Shown: positions 1 through 8,543, counted from the stretch's first letter. The stretch is DNA of 64,000 bases from Litoreibacter arenae DSM 19593 (GCF_000442275.2 NZ_KE557314.1:186001-250000); one strand, 5' to 3'. The notes: generated from the sequence alone by a model not told the origin. A program made the numbers and translations.

Positions 1-699
1 GCCTACACCGCCATCGGTCTTGCAATAGCCGCCGTCGCATTGACACCGTTGATCTACTTTCTCCCGAAGGCGACCCTCGCGGCGACAATCATTGTCGCAG
101 TGCTTAGCCTTGTCGATTTCAGCATATTGAAGCGCAGCTGGCAGTATTCGAAAGCAGACTTTGCCGCAGTGTTAGCGACAATATTGCTTACGTTGTTTGT
201 CAGCGTCGAAGCCGGTGTGTCGGCTGGGGTCACACTGTCGATTCTGCTGCACCTCTATAAATCGTCACGCCCGCACATCGCCGAGGTCGGCCTCGTTCCC
301 GGGACCGAGCATTTCAGGAATATCTTGCGCCATGAGGTGGAAACCGACCCAAGGGTTGTCACCCTGCGTGTGGACGAGAGCTTGTATTTTGCCAATGCGC
401 GCTTTCTGGAAGACAGTATCCAGAACCGCGTCGCAGCTGATCCCGACATTCGTCACGTCATTTTGCAATGCTCAGCCATCAACGAAATTGACCTCAGCGC
501 GCTGGAATCGCTGGAAGCCATCAACAATCGCCTTGATGAGATGAACGTGAAGCTACACCTTTCCGAGGTTAAAGGACCGGTTATGGATCGGCTTCAAAGA
601 TCCCACTTCCTCGACGAACTGACCGGGCGCGTTTTCCTGACCCAGTTTGAGGCGGCGCAAGTCGCGCGGGAAAGTTGTAACGATACGCAAGCCCGATAG
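1..699 (+). CDS. SulP-family anion permease, C-terminal part with STAS domain (5' end outside window)
   Basis: The reading frame is open from base 1, so the gene begins before the window. The visible 232 residues hold the last hydrophobic segments of a SulP transporter (a stretch ending LPKATLAATI and another ending TLSILLHLYK), followed by a cytoplasmic STAS domain of about 130 residues (ESLYFANARFLED, then VILQCSAINEIDLSALE), the usual SulP layout. Known family members move sulfate, bicarbonate or other anions. Its place beside the sox cluster suggests handling of sulfate, the end product of thiosulfate oxidation, but this is inference from neighbours only. A TTG at position 40 lies inside the membrane domain and is not a plausible start. 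It ends 63 bp before the next gene on the same strand. Confidence 0.8.
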   Translation, partial: AYTAIGLAIAAVALTPLIYFLPKATLAATIIVAVLSLVDFSILKRSWQYSKADFAAVLATILLTLFVSVEAGVSAGVTLSILLHLYKSSRPHIAEVGLVPGTEHFRNILRHEVETDPRVVTLRVDESLYFANARFLEDSIQNRVAADPDIRHVILQCSAINEIDLSALESLEAINNRLDEMNVKLHLSEVKGPVMDRLQRSHFLDELTGRVFLTQFEAAQVARESCNDTQAR

Positions 700-725
700 G
701 TCTTGCTAACACCCCCCACCCACCT

Positions 726-747
726 TCATATTCATCATAACGAATGA
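726..747. promoter_or_regulatory. Possible SoxR operator upstream of the MBL gene pair
   Basis: This 22-bp stretch matches the soxS-soxV intergenic motif (15249-15270) at about 13 of 22 positions, including the core CATATTCA, and has partial dyad symmetry (TCAT...ATGA). It lies just before the GGAGGAGG ribosome-binding site of the gene at 763, the same placement as the motif before soxX. The match is weaker than between the two main sites, so this is a candidate only. Confidence 0.35.
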
Positions 748-762
748 GTGGAGGAGGACTCA

Positions 763-1680
763 ATGAACATTGATCGCAGACTGCTTCTTGCAGGGCTTGG
801 GAGCGTAGCCGTTTCCGGACTTCCGCGAAGGTCATTTGCAGCAACGTCGGTGACAATAGGCGACTACGAAATCCTGAGCGTCAGTGACGGCAATTTGGTA
901 TTGCCCGGAGCATTCTATTTCGACGGGCTTCCAGAACAGGAACTCAACAGCATCCTCACGCCTTTGGGCGTCCCGAAGGATCAAGTCGAGCCGCCATGCA
1001 ACGTGACGCTACTTCGCCATGAAGATCGGGTCGTATTGTTTGATGCGGGATCGGGCGACGGTTTCATGCCATCCGCAGGCGCGTTGCTCGACAGTCTGGA
1101 TGCTGTCGGCGTCGCACCGGAAGACGTCACACATCTGGTCTTGACCCACGGCCATCCCGATCATCTTTGGGGTGTGCTGGACGACTTTGACGATCCGGTT
1201 TTCACTGAGGCTGAACACATGATCGGCCAGACCGAGTGGGACTATTGGACCGATACCGATACCGTAAACACCATAGGGGAGGATCGCGCATCCTTTGCTG
1301 TTGGCGCTGCGCGCAGACTGGAAGCGATTGAGGATCGGATCAGTTTCTTTGGGGATGCCGACGAAATCCTGCCCGGCATCATGGCGCACGCATCTTTCGG
1401 ACATACGCCTGGGCATATGTCATTCGAAATCCGCTCTGGCAGTGACGCATTGCTGGTGGGCGGCGACGCGATCGGAAACCATCACATCGCATTTGCGAGA
1501 CCCGATTGGGCTAGCGGATCGGATCAGAATCCCGAAATGGCGGCAGAGGTCCGCACCAGACTGCTGGATAAATTGTCGAATGAGAACATCGCACTTTTGG
1601 GCTTTCATCTACCTGACGGCGGCGTCGGTCGCGTGGAGCGCAAAGACAGCGCATATCGTTTTGTATCGGAGGACATCTAA
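763..1680 (+). CDS. Exported metallo-beta-lactamase-fold hydrolase (SoxG-like by context)
   Basis: The protein has 305 residues. The ATG at 763 is chosen because GGAGGAGG sits 6-12 bases upstream; an in-frame GTG at 748 lies ahead of that site. The N-terminus has a twin-arginine-like signal (NIDRRLLLAGLG) ending near RRSFAA. The metal-binding motif is intact (THGHPDHLWG, i.e. HxHxDH), with a later GHTPGH and a GGDAIG aspartate, so a dinuclear zinc hydrolase is expected in the periplasm. Paracoccus sox clusters carry two MBL-fold genes, soxG and soxH, after soxF; the length and pairing here fit that, but the substrate is unknown. Its stop codon overlaps the start of the next gene (TAATG), so the two are translationally coupled. 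It could also be one of the related quinoprotein-relay MBL proteins. Confidence 0.75.
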   Translation: MNIDRRLLLAGLGSVAVSGLPRRSFAATSVTIGDYEILSVSDGNLVLPGAFYFDGLPEQELNSILTPLGVPKDQVEPPCNVTLLRHEDRVVLFDAGSGDGFMPSAGALLDSLDAVGVAPEDVTHLVLTHGHPDHLWGVLDDFDDPVFTEAEHMIGQTEWDYWTDTDTVNTIGEDRASFAVGAARRLEAIEDRISFFGDADEILPGIMAHASFGHTPGHMSFEIRSGSDALLVGGDAIGNHHIAFARPDWASGSDQNPEMAAEVRTRLLDKLSNENIALLGFHLPDGGVGRVERKDSAYRFVSEDI

Positions 1681-2627
1681 TGACTATGCGTTTCGTTCTA
1701 GCTGCACTGCTATTCGCAGGCACCGCACAAGCCAGCGAAGATACTGCAGATAAATACCCTGCCTCCGTGCTCTACAATAAACCCTATGAGGTTATCCCTG
1801 GTGTGTTTTCCGCCATAGGCGCGACCGCCCCGCCCACCTATGAAAACTCCGGTCACAATAACAACCTGAGCTTCATAGTCACCGGCGACGGTGTGGTCGT
1901 CATAAATGGCGGGGCCGCCTACTCTCTTGCGAAAGCATTGCACGATGAAATTCGTGCAGTGACCGACCAGCCGGTGAAGCTGGTGTTCAACGAGAACGGT
2001 CAGGGCCACGCAGTTCTTGGCAACAACTACTGGACGGAGCAAGGAATTCCGGTCGTTGCCCATCAGGACGCAGCGGACGAAGTTGAAGAAAACGGCGCAT
2101 CCATTCTCGAAGGTATGAAACGCTACAATCGTGACAAAGCCGAAGGCACCGAGGTTCAGGGACCGACAGTCACGTTCGAGGACGAGTATATCGTCGACAT
2201 GGGCGATTTTCATATTGAGGCACGGTATCTTGGCCCGGCGCACAGCCCCGGCGATATCGTGATCTGGTTGCCGGATCAGAGCATGGTGATCTCCGGCGAC
2301 ATGGCGTTTCACGAACGCATGCTGCCGATTTTTGCGGACACCTACACCGCCGATTGGTTGGAGACCTGGGATGCCGAATTCGAACCGCTCAACGCGACCT
2401 ATGTGATCCCTGGCCATGGCCATCCCACGAACATGGCGCAGGTCAGGCGTTATACGAAGGATTATCTTGAGTATCTCAGGGGAAAGGTCGGGGAGCTGAT
2501 CGAAGAGGGAGGCGGCTTGGCAGAAGCATATTACGTCGACCAGTCACCCTACGCCCATCTCGACACATTCGAGGAGCTCGCTACGAAAAACGCAGGGCGT
2601 GTGTTCGAACAGATGGAGTTTGAATAG
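1680..2627 (+). CDS. Exported MBL-fold protein with degenerate metal motif (SoxH-like)
   Basis: The 315-residue protein begins with a Sec signal (MRFVLAALLFAGTAQAS). It has the MBL-fold order: a strand with VVVINGG, then the position of the HxHxDH motif, then LGPAHSPGD, then ISGDMAF and IPGHGHPTN. At the HxHxDH position the sequence reads NENGQGHAVLGN, so the usual ligands are replaced by N, Q, H and A while the downstream His, Asp and His are kept. It may bind a single metal or none, or may have a non-hydrolytic role. It is coupled to the preceding MBL gene by a one-base stop/start overlap. SoxH of Paracoccus has a similar length; the symbol is withheld because only length and context support it. 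Confidence 0.7.
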   Translation: MTMRFVLAALLFAGTAQASEDTADKYPASVLYNKPYEVIPGVFSAIGATAPPTYENSGHNNNLSFIVTGDGVVVINGGAAYSLAKALHDEIRAVTDQPVKLVFNENGQGHAVLGNNYWTEQGIPVVAHQDAADEVEENGASILEGMKRYNRDKAEGTEVQGPTVTFEDEYIVDMGDFHIEARYLGPAHSPGDIVIWLPDQSMVISGDMAFHERMLPIFADTYTADWLETWDAEFEPLNATYVIPGHGHPTNMAQVRRYTKDYLEYLRGKVGELIEEGGGLAEAYYVDQSPYAHLDTFEELATKNAGRVFEQMEFE

Positions 2628-2636
2628 CTAGAGTCT

Positions 2637-3704
2637 TTATGCCACCGCCACGCGGCCGCGCGAGCTGCGACCCACCAGAAAGTGGGTCGCCATTGCTCCA
2701 ACCCACATAAAGAACAGCGCAACCCATGCAGTTATCGCGAAGATTGACCCCCCTGACATGCCTGCCCCAACAGCACAGCCACCTGCCAACATGCTGCCGA
2801 AGCCCATCAGGAAAGCGCCAACAAGATAGCGCTCCATCGGGGTGTCGGGGCCAAACCGCTCGATACGCGCTTCGCGGGTGATTATCGCCATTGCCATTGC
2901 CCCGACAAAAACACCCGGAACAAGCCCGATACCAAAACTCAACGGCAGTTCGGTGCTGTTGACCAGCCCCATCAGCGTATCTGTGGATGGCCCCGTAAAT
3001 GTGATCGACGAGATTGGCACAACCTCGAAAGAGGTTTGGGCAATCGCGTAGGTCAGCAGCCAGCCCAAGCCGACCGCAAAGCCCACAATCGCGGCTGCCA
3101 GAGAATGGCTTGTTTGAACAAGGGTTCGTCTTGCCATCACGAAGGCAAGCAACAAAGCGGCTGCCGCAATGACTGTGGCCACGACGGACGACATGCCAAG
3201 CTGGTCCAACAGGCTTCGCGCGTCACCGCCGGGGACGAGCCAAAGCCCGGCAAGCGTCTCTCGCGCGGGGGTCAAGACGCCGCGCAGCGATGCCTGTGCT
3301 ACCAGCGTCAACACGAGGCCTGAAACCATTGCGCGAAGGTTCCCTGTCGCCGCCAAAATCAGCAACCGGCTTGCACATCCGCGCGCGAGTATCATTCCTG
3401 CGCCAAACATCAGCCCGCCGATGATTGCGCCAGACATGCTTCCGGTCGCCGCAATTTGCCGCGCTTGAGATACGTCAAGAAACCCAAGCGAGATCGAAGC
3501 CTGCACAAAAAGCACCGCTGAGCTGAATGCGATGAACCAGACGGTAATACGCGGCCCGAAGGCGCCTTCCGTCAACTCGACCGTTGCGGCACGGAGGCAA
3601 AACCGCGAATGCTGCGCGGACGCGCCGAAGATCACGCCAACCAGTGCACCGACCATCATGAGCACGCCACCGTCGCCGAAACGCTCTATCAGTGCATCAA
3701 GCAT
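2637..3704 (-). CDS. YeeE/YedE-family sulfur-compound permease
   Basis: The protein of about 355 residues has around ten hydrophobic segments and the cysteine-bearing motifs of the YeeE/YedE (TsuA-like) family: HSRFCLRAAT near the start, MILARGCASRL in the middle and LAGGCAVGAGMSGG near the end. Characterised members take up thiosulfate, passing it between conserved cysteines. The ATG at 3704 is preferred over a GTG at 3713 because AAAGG is better spaced from it. The gene is a paralogue of soxT (16160-17215) at the other end of the cluster, so the locus has two such permeases. A Crp/Fnr-type box and a possible SoxR site lie directly upstream. It converges on the MBL gene with a 9-bp gap. Confidence 0.8.
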   Translation of the reverse strand: MLDALIERFGDGGVLMMVGALVGVIFGASAQHSRFCLRAATVELTEGAFGPRITVWFIAFSSAVLFVQASISLGFLDVSQARQIAATGSMSGAIIGGLMFGAGMILARGCASRLLILAATGNLRAMVSGLVLTLVAQASLRGVLTPARETLAGLWLVPGGDARSLLDQLGMSSVVATVIAAAALLLAFVMARRTLVQTSHSLAAAIVGFAVGLGWLLTYAIAQTSFEVVPISSITFTGPSTDTLMGLVNSTELPLSFGIGLVPGVFVGAMAMAIITREARIERFGPDTPMERYLVGAFLMGFGSMLAGGCAVGAGMSGGSIFAITAWVALFFMWVGAMATHFLVGRSSRGRVAVA

Positions 3705-3732
3705 GAGCCTCACCTTTCCTCTCGCAAAGGCA

Positions 3733-3754
3733 AACTATATGAACGCGAATATCC
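3733..3754 (-). promoter_or_regulatory. Possible SoxR operator overlapping the yeeE promoter
   Basis: Read on the minus strand, this site agrees with the soxS-soxV motif at about 13 of 22 positions (shared ATATTC, GTT and ATA blocks). It covers a potential -10 hexamer (TATAGT, minus strand, 3739 to 3734), so a repressor bound here could block transcription of the permease gene. The sequence is AT-rich, which raises the chance of coincidence. Confidence 0.3.
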
Positions 3755-3758
3755 GGTC

Positions 3759-3774
3759 TTTGACGCTCGTCAAA
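3759..3774 (-). promoter_or_regulatory. Crp/Fnr-type box upstream of the yeeE permease gene
   Basis: This is a perfect 7-bp inverted repeat, TTTGACG / CGTCAAA, with a 2-base centre. It reads as TTGAC-N4-GTCAA, the half-site spacing used by Fnr/Dnr/NnrR-type regulators. Its centre lies about 40 bp upstream of the start point implied by the TATAGT hexamer at 3739-3734, the distance expected for class II activation. The regulator is not known. Confidence 0.5.
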
Positions 3775-3776
3775 TA

Positions 3777-5000
3777 CTACTGCGCTGCCATCGGCATTCG
3801 GGCCAATTCGCACTGCGACCAAAGAGCTTCAAGCGCCCCGACCAAACGATCGACATCCTCTTGGCTGTGCACAGGTGACGGTGTGATCCTCAGACGCTCC
3901 GTTCCTTTCGGCACCGTCGGGTAATTGATCGGCTGGATGTAGATGCCATAGTCGCGTAGCAGCAGGTCCGAGATGAACTTGCACTTGACCGGGTCGCCTA
4001 CCATGACCGGGATGATGTGGCTTGGATTCTCGGTGTGCGGGATACCAATGCCAGTCAGTCGTGCGCGCACCTCGGCCACCCGCGCTTGATGTGCTTCGCG
4101 CTCTATGGTGGACGTTTTCAGGTGACGGATAGACGCGGCGGCACCGGCGGCAACCGCAGGCGGCAACGCCGTTGTAAATATGAACCCGCTGGCAAAGCTC
4201 CGCACGAAGTCGCACAGGTCGGCAGACGCGGCAATATAACCGCCGACGACGCCGAACGCCTTACCCAACGTGCCCTCGATCACCGTGATCCGGTCCATCA
4301 GGCCCTCGCGTTCGGCAATACCGCCACCGCGCGGACCGTATAGACCTACGGCATGAACTTCGTCCAAGTAGGTCATAGCGTTGTACTTGTCGGCAAGATC
4401 GCAAATCTCCTTGATCGGCGCGATATCGCCATCCATGGAATACACGCTTTCAAACGCAATCAGTTTTGGCTGGATCAGCGGCAAACTTGCCAGTTTGGCT
4501 TCAAGGTCTTGCAGGTCATTGTGTTTCCAGATCATCCGCTCCGCCTTGGAATGGCGGATGCCCTCGATCATGGAGGCATGGTTCAGCGCGTCGGACAAGA
4601 CCACGCAGTCCGGAATCTTGCCTGCCAATGTTCCTAGCGCAGCCCAGTTCGACACGTAACCAGACGTGAACAGAAGCGCGTCTTCCTTGCCGTGCAAATC
4701 AGCCAACTCGGCTTCCAACAGCACATGGTCATGTGTCGTGCCCGAAATGTTGCGAGTTCCACCAGCCCCTGCACCGCAACGGTCCAGAGCTTCGTGCATC
4801 GCATTCAGCACGGAAGGATGCTGGCCCATTCCAAGATAGTCGTTCGAACACCAGATCGTCACCGGTGCCGTGCTGCTCCCGTCATGCGCGCGTGCGTGAG
4901 GGAAATCGCCACATTGACGCTCCAGCTCCGCAAAAACGCGGTAGTTGCCGTCATCACGCAGTTGCTCGAGACTGCTCGCAAAGAAGTTTTCATAGTTCAT
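3777..5000 (-). CDS. hemA: 5-aminolevulinate synthase
   Basis: This 407-residue PLP enzyme condenses glycine with succinyl-CoA to 5-aminolevulinate, the first step of alphaproteobacterial haem synthesis. Family marks include [10 protein letters not shown], the glycine-rich [13 protein letters not shown], the [10 protein letters not shown] cofactor loop and the catalytic lysine in EGTLGKAFG (about residue 247). Length matches the Rhodobacter enzymes. The ATG at 5000 lies two bases after the stop of the DUF302 gene, so the two are probably co-transcribed. Its position directly downstream of genes for SoxX, SoxA, SoxD and SoxE suggests that it boosts haem supply when the sox cytochromes are made; a second, housekeeping copy may exist elsewhere. 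Confidence 0.95.
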   Translation of the reverse strand: MNYENFFASSLEQLRDDGNYRVFAELERQCGDFPHARAHDGSSTAPVTIWCSNDYLGMGQHPSVLNAMHEALDRCGAGAGGTRNISGTTHDHVLLEAELADLHGKEDALLFTSGYVSNWAALGTLAGKIPDCVVLSDALNHASMIEGIRHSKAERMIWKHNDLQDLEAKLASLPLIQPKLIAFESVYSMDGDIAPIKEICDLADKYNAMTYLDEVHAVGLYGPRGGGIAEREGLMDRITVIEGTLGKAFGVVGGYIAASADLCDFVRSFASGFIFTTALPPAVAAGAAASIRHLKTSTIEREAHQARVAEVRARLTGIGIPHTENPSHIIPVMVGDPVKCKFISDLLLRDYGIYIQPINYPTVPKGTERLRITPSPVHSQEDVDRLVGALEALWSQCELARMPMAAQ

Positions 5001-5002
5001 GG

Positions 5003-5434
5003 CTACTGCATCGCCTCTTGTACAATCTCGTCAAGAAATGCCTGCACTTCCTGCATGGGGCCTTCGGGGAATGTGCGATACCCGATCATGACGTCGCCCT
5101 CGCGTTCGGCCACAAAGATCCCGTAGGGACAGAAAGCGATGTTCATGGGGTCGGCTTCCATCACTTTGCGTGACAACTGTGCCGAGCAGAACTGAAAAAT
5201 GTCGGCTTCTTCAAACAGCTTCACGTCACTACCGACGGCGTCTGCGGTACGCTCCAGCATCGCGCCCGTATGGCTGACCCAGTCGATCACCAGCCCCCGG
5301 CCCAAAATCGCGCTCTCGACAGCAAAAGCAGCATCATCAAAGCTGCCTTCAAAGGCGTATGTGACTGAATGCTCTTGAGCAAAGGCGGGGAATGTAGCGA
5401 GGGCAAAAGCGCCCGCCAGAACAAGTTTCTTCAT
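5003..5434 (-). CDS. Exported DUF302-domain protein
   Basis: The protein has 143 residues with a clear Sec signal ([20 protein letters not shown]) and a DUF302 core ([19 protein letters not shown], later [10 protein letters not shown] and [14 protein letters not shown]). The ATG at 5434 is chosen because AGGAGGA precedes it at good spacing and the signal peptide starts there; the frame extends upstream without a better start. DUF302 proteins are often encoded near sulfur-oxidation genes, but no reaction is established. The cysteine in FQFCSAQ and the one in FCPYG might bind a sulfur compound; that is speculation. Its stop is two bases before the hemA start. Confidence 0.75.
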   Translation of the reverse strand: MKKLVLAGAFALATFPAFAQEHSVTYAFEGSFDDAAFAVESAILGRGLVIDWVSHTGAMLERTADAVGSDVKLFEEADIFQFCSAQLSRKVMEADPMNIAFCPYGIFVAEREGDVMIGYRTFPEGPMQEVQAFLDEIVQEAMQ

Positions 5435-5478
5435 CGCAAGTCCTCCTGTCGCGTGCTTGATCGAAACACGTCTAAAGA

Positions 5479-5509
5479 GCTCGGACATTGACTTATATCA
5501 TGCCCGAGC
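5479..5509. terminator. Stem-loop after soxF, T-tract on the plus-strand side
   Basis: There are 10-bp arms GCTCGGACAT and ATGCCCGAGC (one G-U pair in the RNA) with an 11-base loop. Read plus-strand, the stem is followed within two bases by seven T residues. Read minus-strand, it follows the soxF stop, but the bases after it are only TCTTT. It may terminate or attenuate soxF transcription before the DUF302-hemA pair, or stop antisense reading. Confidence 0.5.
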
Positions 5510-5516
5510 CGTTTTT

Positions 5517-6785
5517 TTAGCCGAACATGTCCGCAGTGATGCCCGCATACCAGCCTTCAGACTCTTCGTAGGTCGCCTTGCGGGTGGCACTGTCTTCACC
5601 AGTGGCAGAGATGAACCCGTCCACTTTTGCGATCTTCTCCTCGGTCGCCTCGTAGGTCGCGCCGACCTTCACGCCGTCATCCGTGTCGATCAAGGACCAG
5701 CAAGTGTTGGAGAACTTGGCAGGGAACACCTTGGACCCGGTCAGCGCCCCACGCACCGCATTGGCGCAAACTTTTGCCTGCGAGTTGGCCGAGAACCCAG
5801 ATTTGGGCATGTCACCCTGATTTGCGGCGTCACCCAACACATAGACATCCGCATCCGCCTTGGTGCTCATGTCGGCTGCATTCACCGGAGCCCAGTTTCC
5901 TTCGGTCACACCCGCCAACTCTGCAATACGACCGGCCTTCATGGCAGGGATCACGTTGCAAGCGTCGACCTTTGTTTCCTCACCATCAATTGTCACCGTC
6001 ATTGCTACGGGATCAACCGAGACATTTCCGCCGCCGAAGTCAGAGCCGATCCAGTCTACCATGCCTGCATAGTGCTTGCCCCAACCTTCTTGGAACAGGG
6101 ATTGCTTGGAGAACTTGTCCTTCGGGTCAGCAATGATGATCTTGGCGCTCGGGTTGGTCTCTTTCAGAGTGTGCGCCACCATGGAAACCCGCTCATATGG
6201 CCCGGGAGGGCAACGGTAAGGGTTTGGCGGCGCCACCATAGCAAACGTCCCGCCCTCCGGCATCGCCGCGATCTGCGCCTTCAAAAGCTCGGTTTGCGAG
6301 CCACCTTTGTAAGCATGCGGCATAGCGTTCTGAGACTCGACGCTCCAGCCCTCCACAGCGCCATCGACGAAGTCGATACCGGGGCTGAGGACCAGCTTGT
6401 CGTAGGGCAACTTAGCACCACCCGCGAGTGTCACGGTTTTACCCCCGCGATCCACCTCGACGGCCCAGTCGTGGATAACGTTGATGCCATATTTGGCCGC
6501 CAAAGTGCCGTAGGTATGGCCGAGATCGTCCATCTCTTTGAACCCGCCAAGATACAGGTTTGAAAAGAAGCAGGTGAAATAGGTGCGCGACGGCTCGATC
6601 AGAGTCACGTCTATCTCGCCTTTGCTGTCCTTCGCCAAATAGCGCGCAACCGTCGCACCTCCGGCCCCGCCTCCGACGACGACGACGCTTGGCTTGTCGT
6701 GCCCTTCTGCAAGCACTGAGGGTGCGCTTAACGACGCCATTGCTGCCGCGCCTGTTCCCATGAAAATCCGTCTGTTCAGTGTCAT
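5517..6785 (-). CDS. soxF: SoxF, FAD-containing sulfide dehydrogenase-type flavoprotein
   Basis: The 422-residue protein resembles the flavoprotein subunit of flavocytochrome c sulfide dehydrogenase. It has a twin-arginine signal (TLNRRIFMGTGAAAMASL), an FAD-binding VVVGGGAGGATVARYL motif near residue 36, a redox-type TYFTCFFSN cysteine, a CPPGPYERV segment and a second nucleotide motif in DVYVLGDAANQGDMPKSG. Known SoxF has sulfide dehydrogenase activity and stimulates thiosulfate oxidation. The ATG at 6785 follows GGGAGGAAAATAA. It is the last gene of the soxV-to-soxF run and is followed by a stem-loop. Confidence 0.92.
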   Translation of the reverse strand: MTLNRRIFMGTGAAAMASLSAPSVLAEGHDKPSVVVVGGGAGGATVARYLAKDSKGEIDVTLIEPSRTYFTCFFSNLYLGGFKEMDDLGHTYGTLAAKYGINVIHDWAVEVDRGGKTVTLAGGAKLPYDKLVLSPGIDFVDGAVEGWSVESQNAMPHAYKGGSQTELLKAQIAAMPEGGTFAMVAPPNPYRCPPGPYERVSMVAHTLKETNPSAKIIIADPKDKFSKQSLFQEGWGKHYAGMVDWIGSDFGGGNVSVDPVAMTVTIDGEETKVDACNVIPAMKAGRIAELAGVTEGNWAPVNAADMSTKADADVYVLGDAANQGDMPKSGFSANSQAKVCANAVRGALTGSKVFPAKFSNTCWSLIDTDDGVKVGATYEATEEKIAKVDGFISATGEDSATRKATYEESEGWYAGITADMFG

Positions 6786-6813
6786 TTATTTTCCTCCCAA
6801 GAAAATTGCCCCA

Positions 6814-7518
6814 TTATTGGAGGTCTTTGAAAAATGCCGCGAGCGCGGCGATCTCTTCGTCGTTCAGGCGACCGGCCATCATCTGCATGACGGGATGCGG
6901 TCGCAATTTGCGCTTATAGGCGTGCATGGCGACCACAAAGTCTTCTTCCGGCCACTGAGTAATGGAAGGAATACCCTCCGCACTGCCATCAGCTTGGTGA
7001 CAAGTCACACACTCGCTCGACAGATACTCACCGTAGTCCGGATCACCCTGCAGCGCCAGAATTTCAGGGTCCAGATCGTGATCGGTTCCACGGGCGGTCG
7101 GCTCCGCTTCAGGCAGGTTAGACGGGTCATCCGAAAACGCGCGGAGGTAAGCCAGCAGGTTCGCCCGGTCCTCCGGATCGTCCATGCCGCGGAAGCTCAT
7201 TCGAGTCTTGGAGACAAGCGCACGCGGATTTTCGATGTAGGCGTCAAGCGTTTTGGCGGTCCAGATCAAGCCATCAACGCCAGCCCGCTGCATTGATTTG
7301 GAGTAGGCAAACCCGTCATGCGCTGCTGCCCGACGTCCGAACACCGCGTTCAGGTGCGGACCAATTCTGTCAACGGCTCCTTCGCCAATCTGATGGCAGC
7401 CCTTGCATTTGGAATAAACGATCTTGCCCTTTTCCGGATCTCCGGCCTCTGCCGCGTGCGAAGCGCTTGCCGCGAACAAGACGGCAAGCGCTATTTTGAA
7501 AAGAGACGCGACGCGCAC
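6814..7518 (-). CDS. soxE: SoxE, periplasmic dihaem cytochrome c
   Basis: The 234-residue protein has a Sec signal ending near SHAAEA, and two c-type haem motifs, CKGCH at residues 38-42 and CVTCH at 170-174. The first domain has methionine-ligand candidates in KTRMSFRGM, typical of class I cytochrome c. In Paracoccus sox clusters a dihaem cytochrome of this size lies between soxD and soxF and partners the SoxF flavoprotein. The start at 7518 is two bases from the soxD stop, so the genes are coupled. The haems would need the periplasmic cytochrome c maturation system, which is not in the window. Confidence 0.9.
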   Translation of the reverse strand: MRVASLFKIALAVLFAASASHAAEAGDPEKGKIVYSKCKGCHQIGEGAVDRIGPHLNAVFGRRAAAHDGFAYSKSMQRAGVDGLIWTAKTLDAYIENPRALVSKTRMSFRGMDDPEDRANLLAYLRAFSDDPSNLPEAEPTARGTDHDLDPEILALQGDPDYGEYLSSECVTCHQADGSAEGIPSITQWPEEDFVVAMHAYKRKLRPHPVMQMMAGRLNDEEIAALAAFFKDLQ

Positions 7519-7520
7519 GC

Positions 7521-8543
7521 CTAGTTCCCGAAGCTGGCCAGATAGGCGGTCACTGCCTCGATATCACTTTCTTTTCTGAGGCCCGCGAAGCTCATCTTTG
7601 TGCCCTTGATGAAGCTTTTAGGCTTTGCCAGAAATGCAGCCAAAGCCTCTTCGGTCCAAATCAAACCCTCGTCGGCTAGAGCCAAGAGCGGCTTGGAGTA
7701 CTTGAAGCCCTCAATAGCGCCAGCAGGATGACCAACGATCCCGTTCAAAATCGGGCCGGTCTTGTTTTTCGCGTCGTCCCCAACCTGGTGACACGCCTTG
7801 CACTTCTTGAAGACCTTTTCCCCAGAAGCGACCAGCTCCGGATCAATCTCGGCTATGTCTTCTGCGGGAGCATCAGCGACCTTCGCTTCTTCTAAAGCCG
7901 CGGAATTATCCGCTTCGTCAACTTCTTCTGGGGTTACGTCCAAAACCATCGCCCGCATTGTCACTTCGACATTCTCTTTGCAGTTTTCCATGCAAGGCTC
8001 ACCGACCCACTTGGAATGCTCGGTTTCCATGCGATCATCCAGAATGAACCCATCGTGGTTGGGCAGGACAACGTCACTGAACGTCTCGTTCGAGAGAACG
8101 AAGTCATCGTCGACCAGATCGTTGGAATACAAGATATAAGCCACGATCGCGTAAACATCGTCCGGCTCCAGCGACTGGGCGTTTCCAAACGGCATGGAGC
8201 GGTTCACATAATCCCATGTCGTCGACAGATACGGCCAGTAGCTGCCCACCGTCTTCAGCGGGTCTTTGTCGGCAAGCGTATCCATTCCACCTGCGAGCTT
8301 TGGCCAGTTCCCGACACCTTCGGCAAAATCACCGTGGCACACGGCGCATTGATCCGCGAATACCTCTTCACCGGTGAATACATCGCCAGAACCTTCCGGC
8401 AGCCCGGTTCCATCGGGGCTTACGTCCTTGTCCCATGCCGCGATCTCTTCGGGCAAAGCTGGGCGACCCAGACCAAATGTATCTGCAAACGCGGGCGTAG
8501 AAAGAACGGCGAACGCCGCTGCTACCTTAAGAAACTTCGACAT
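7521..8543 (-). CDS. soxD: SoxD, dihaem cytochrome c subunit of sulfur dehydrogenase
   Basis: The protein has 340 residues, a Sec signal (SKFLKVAAAFAVLSTPAFA) and two haem c sites, CAVCH at 66-70 and CKACH at 248-252. An acidic linker rich in Ala and Glu (about residues 200-240) separates the two cytochrome domains. SoxD accepts electrons from the molybdenum subunit SoxC and makes the Sox(CD)2 complex that oxidises the SoxY-bound sulfane sulfur by six electrons. Having soxCD predicts complete oxidation of thiosulfate to sulfate with no sulfur globules. The start overlaps the end of soxC by 17 bp. Confidence 0.95.
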   Translation of the reverse strand: MSKFLKVAAAFAVLSTPAFADTFGLGRPALPEEIAAWDKDVSPDGTGLPEGSGDVFTGEEVFADQCAVCHGDFAEGVGNWPKLAGGMDTLADKDPLKTVGSYWPYLSTTWDYVNRSMPFGNAQSLEPDDVYAIVAYILYSNDLVDDDFVLSNETFSDVVLPNHDGFILDDRMETEHSKWVGEPCMENCKENVEVTMRAMVLDVTPEEVDEADNSAALEEAKVADAPAEDIAEIDPELVASGEKVFKKCKACHQVGDDAKNKTGPILNGIVGHPAGAIEGFKYSKPLLALADEGLIWTEEALAAFLAKPKSFIKGTKMSFAGLRKESDIEAVTAYLASFGN

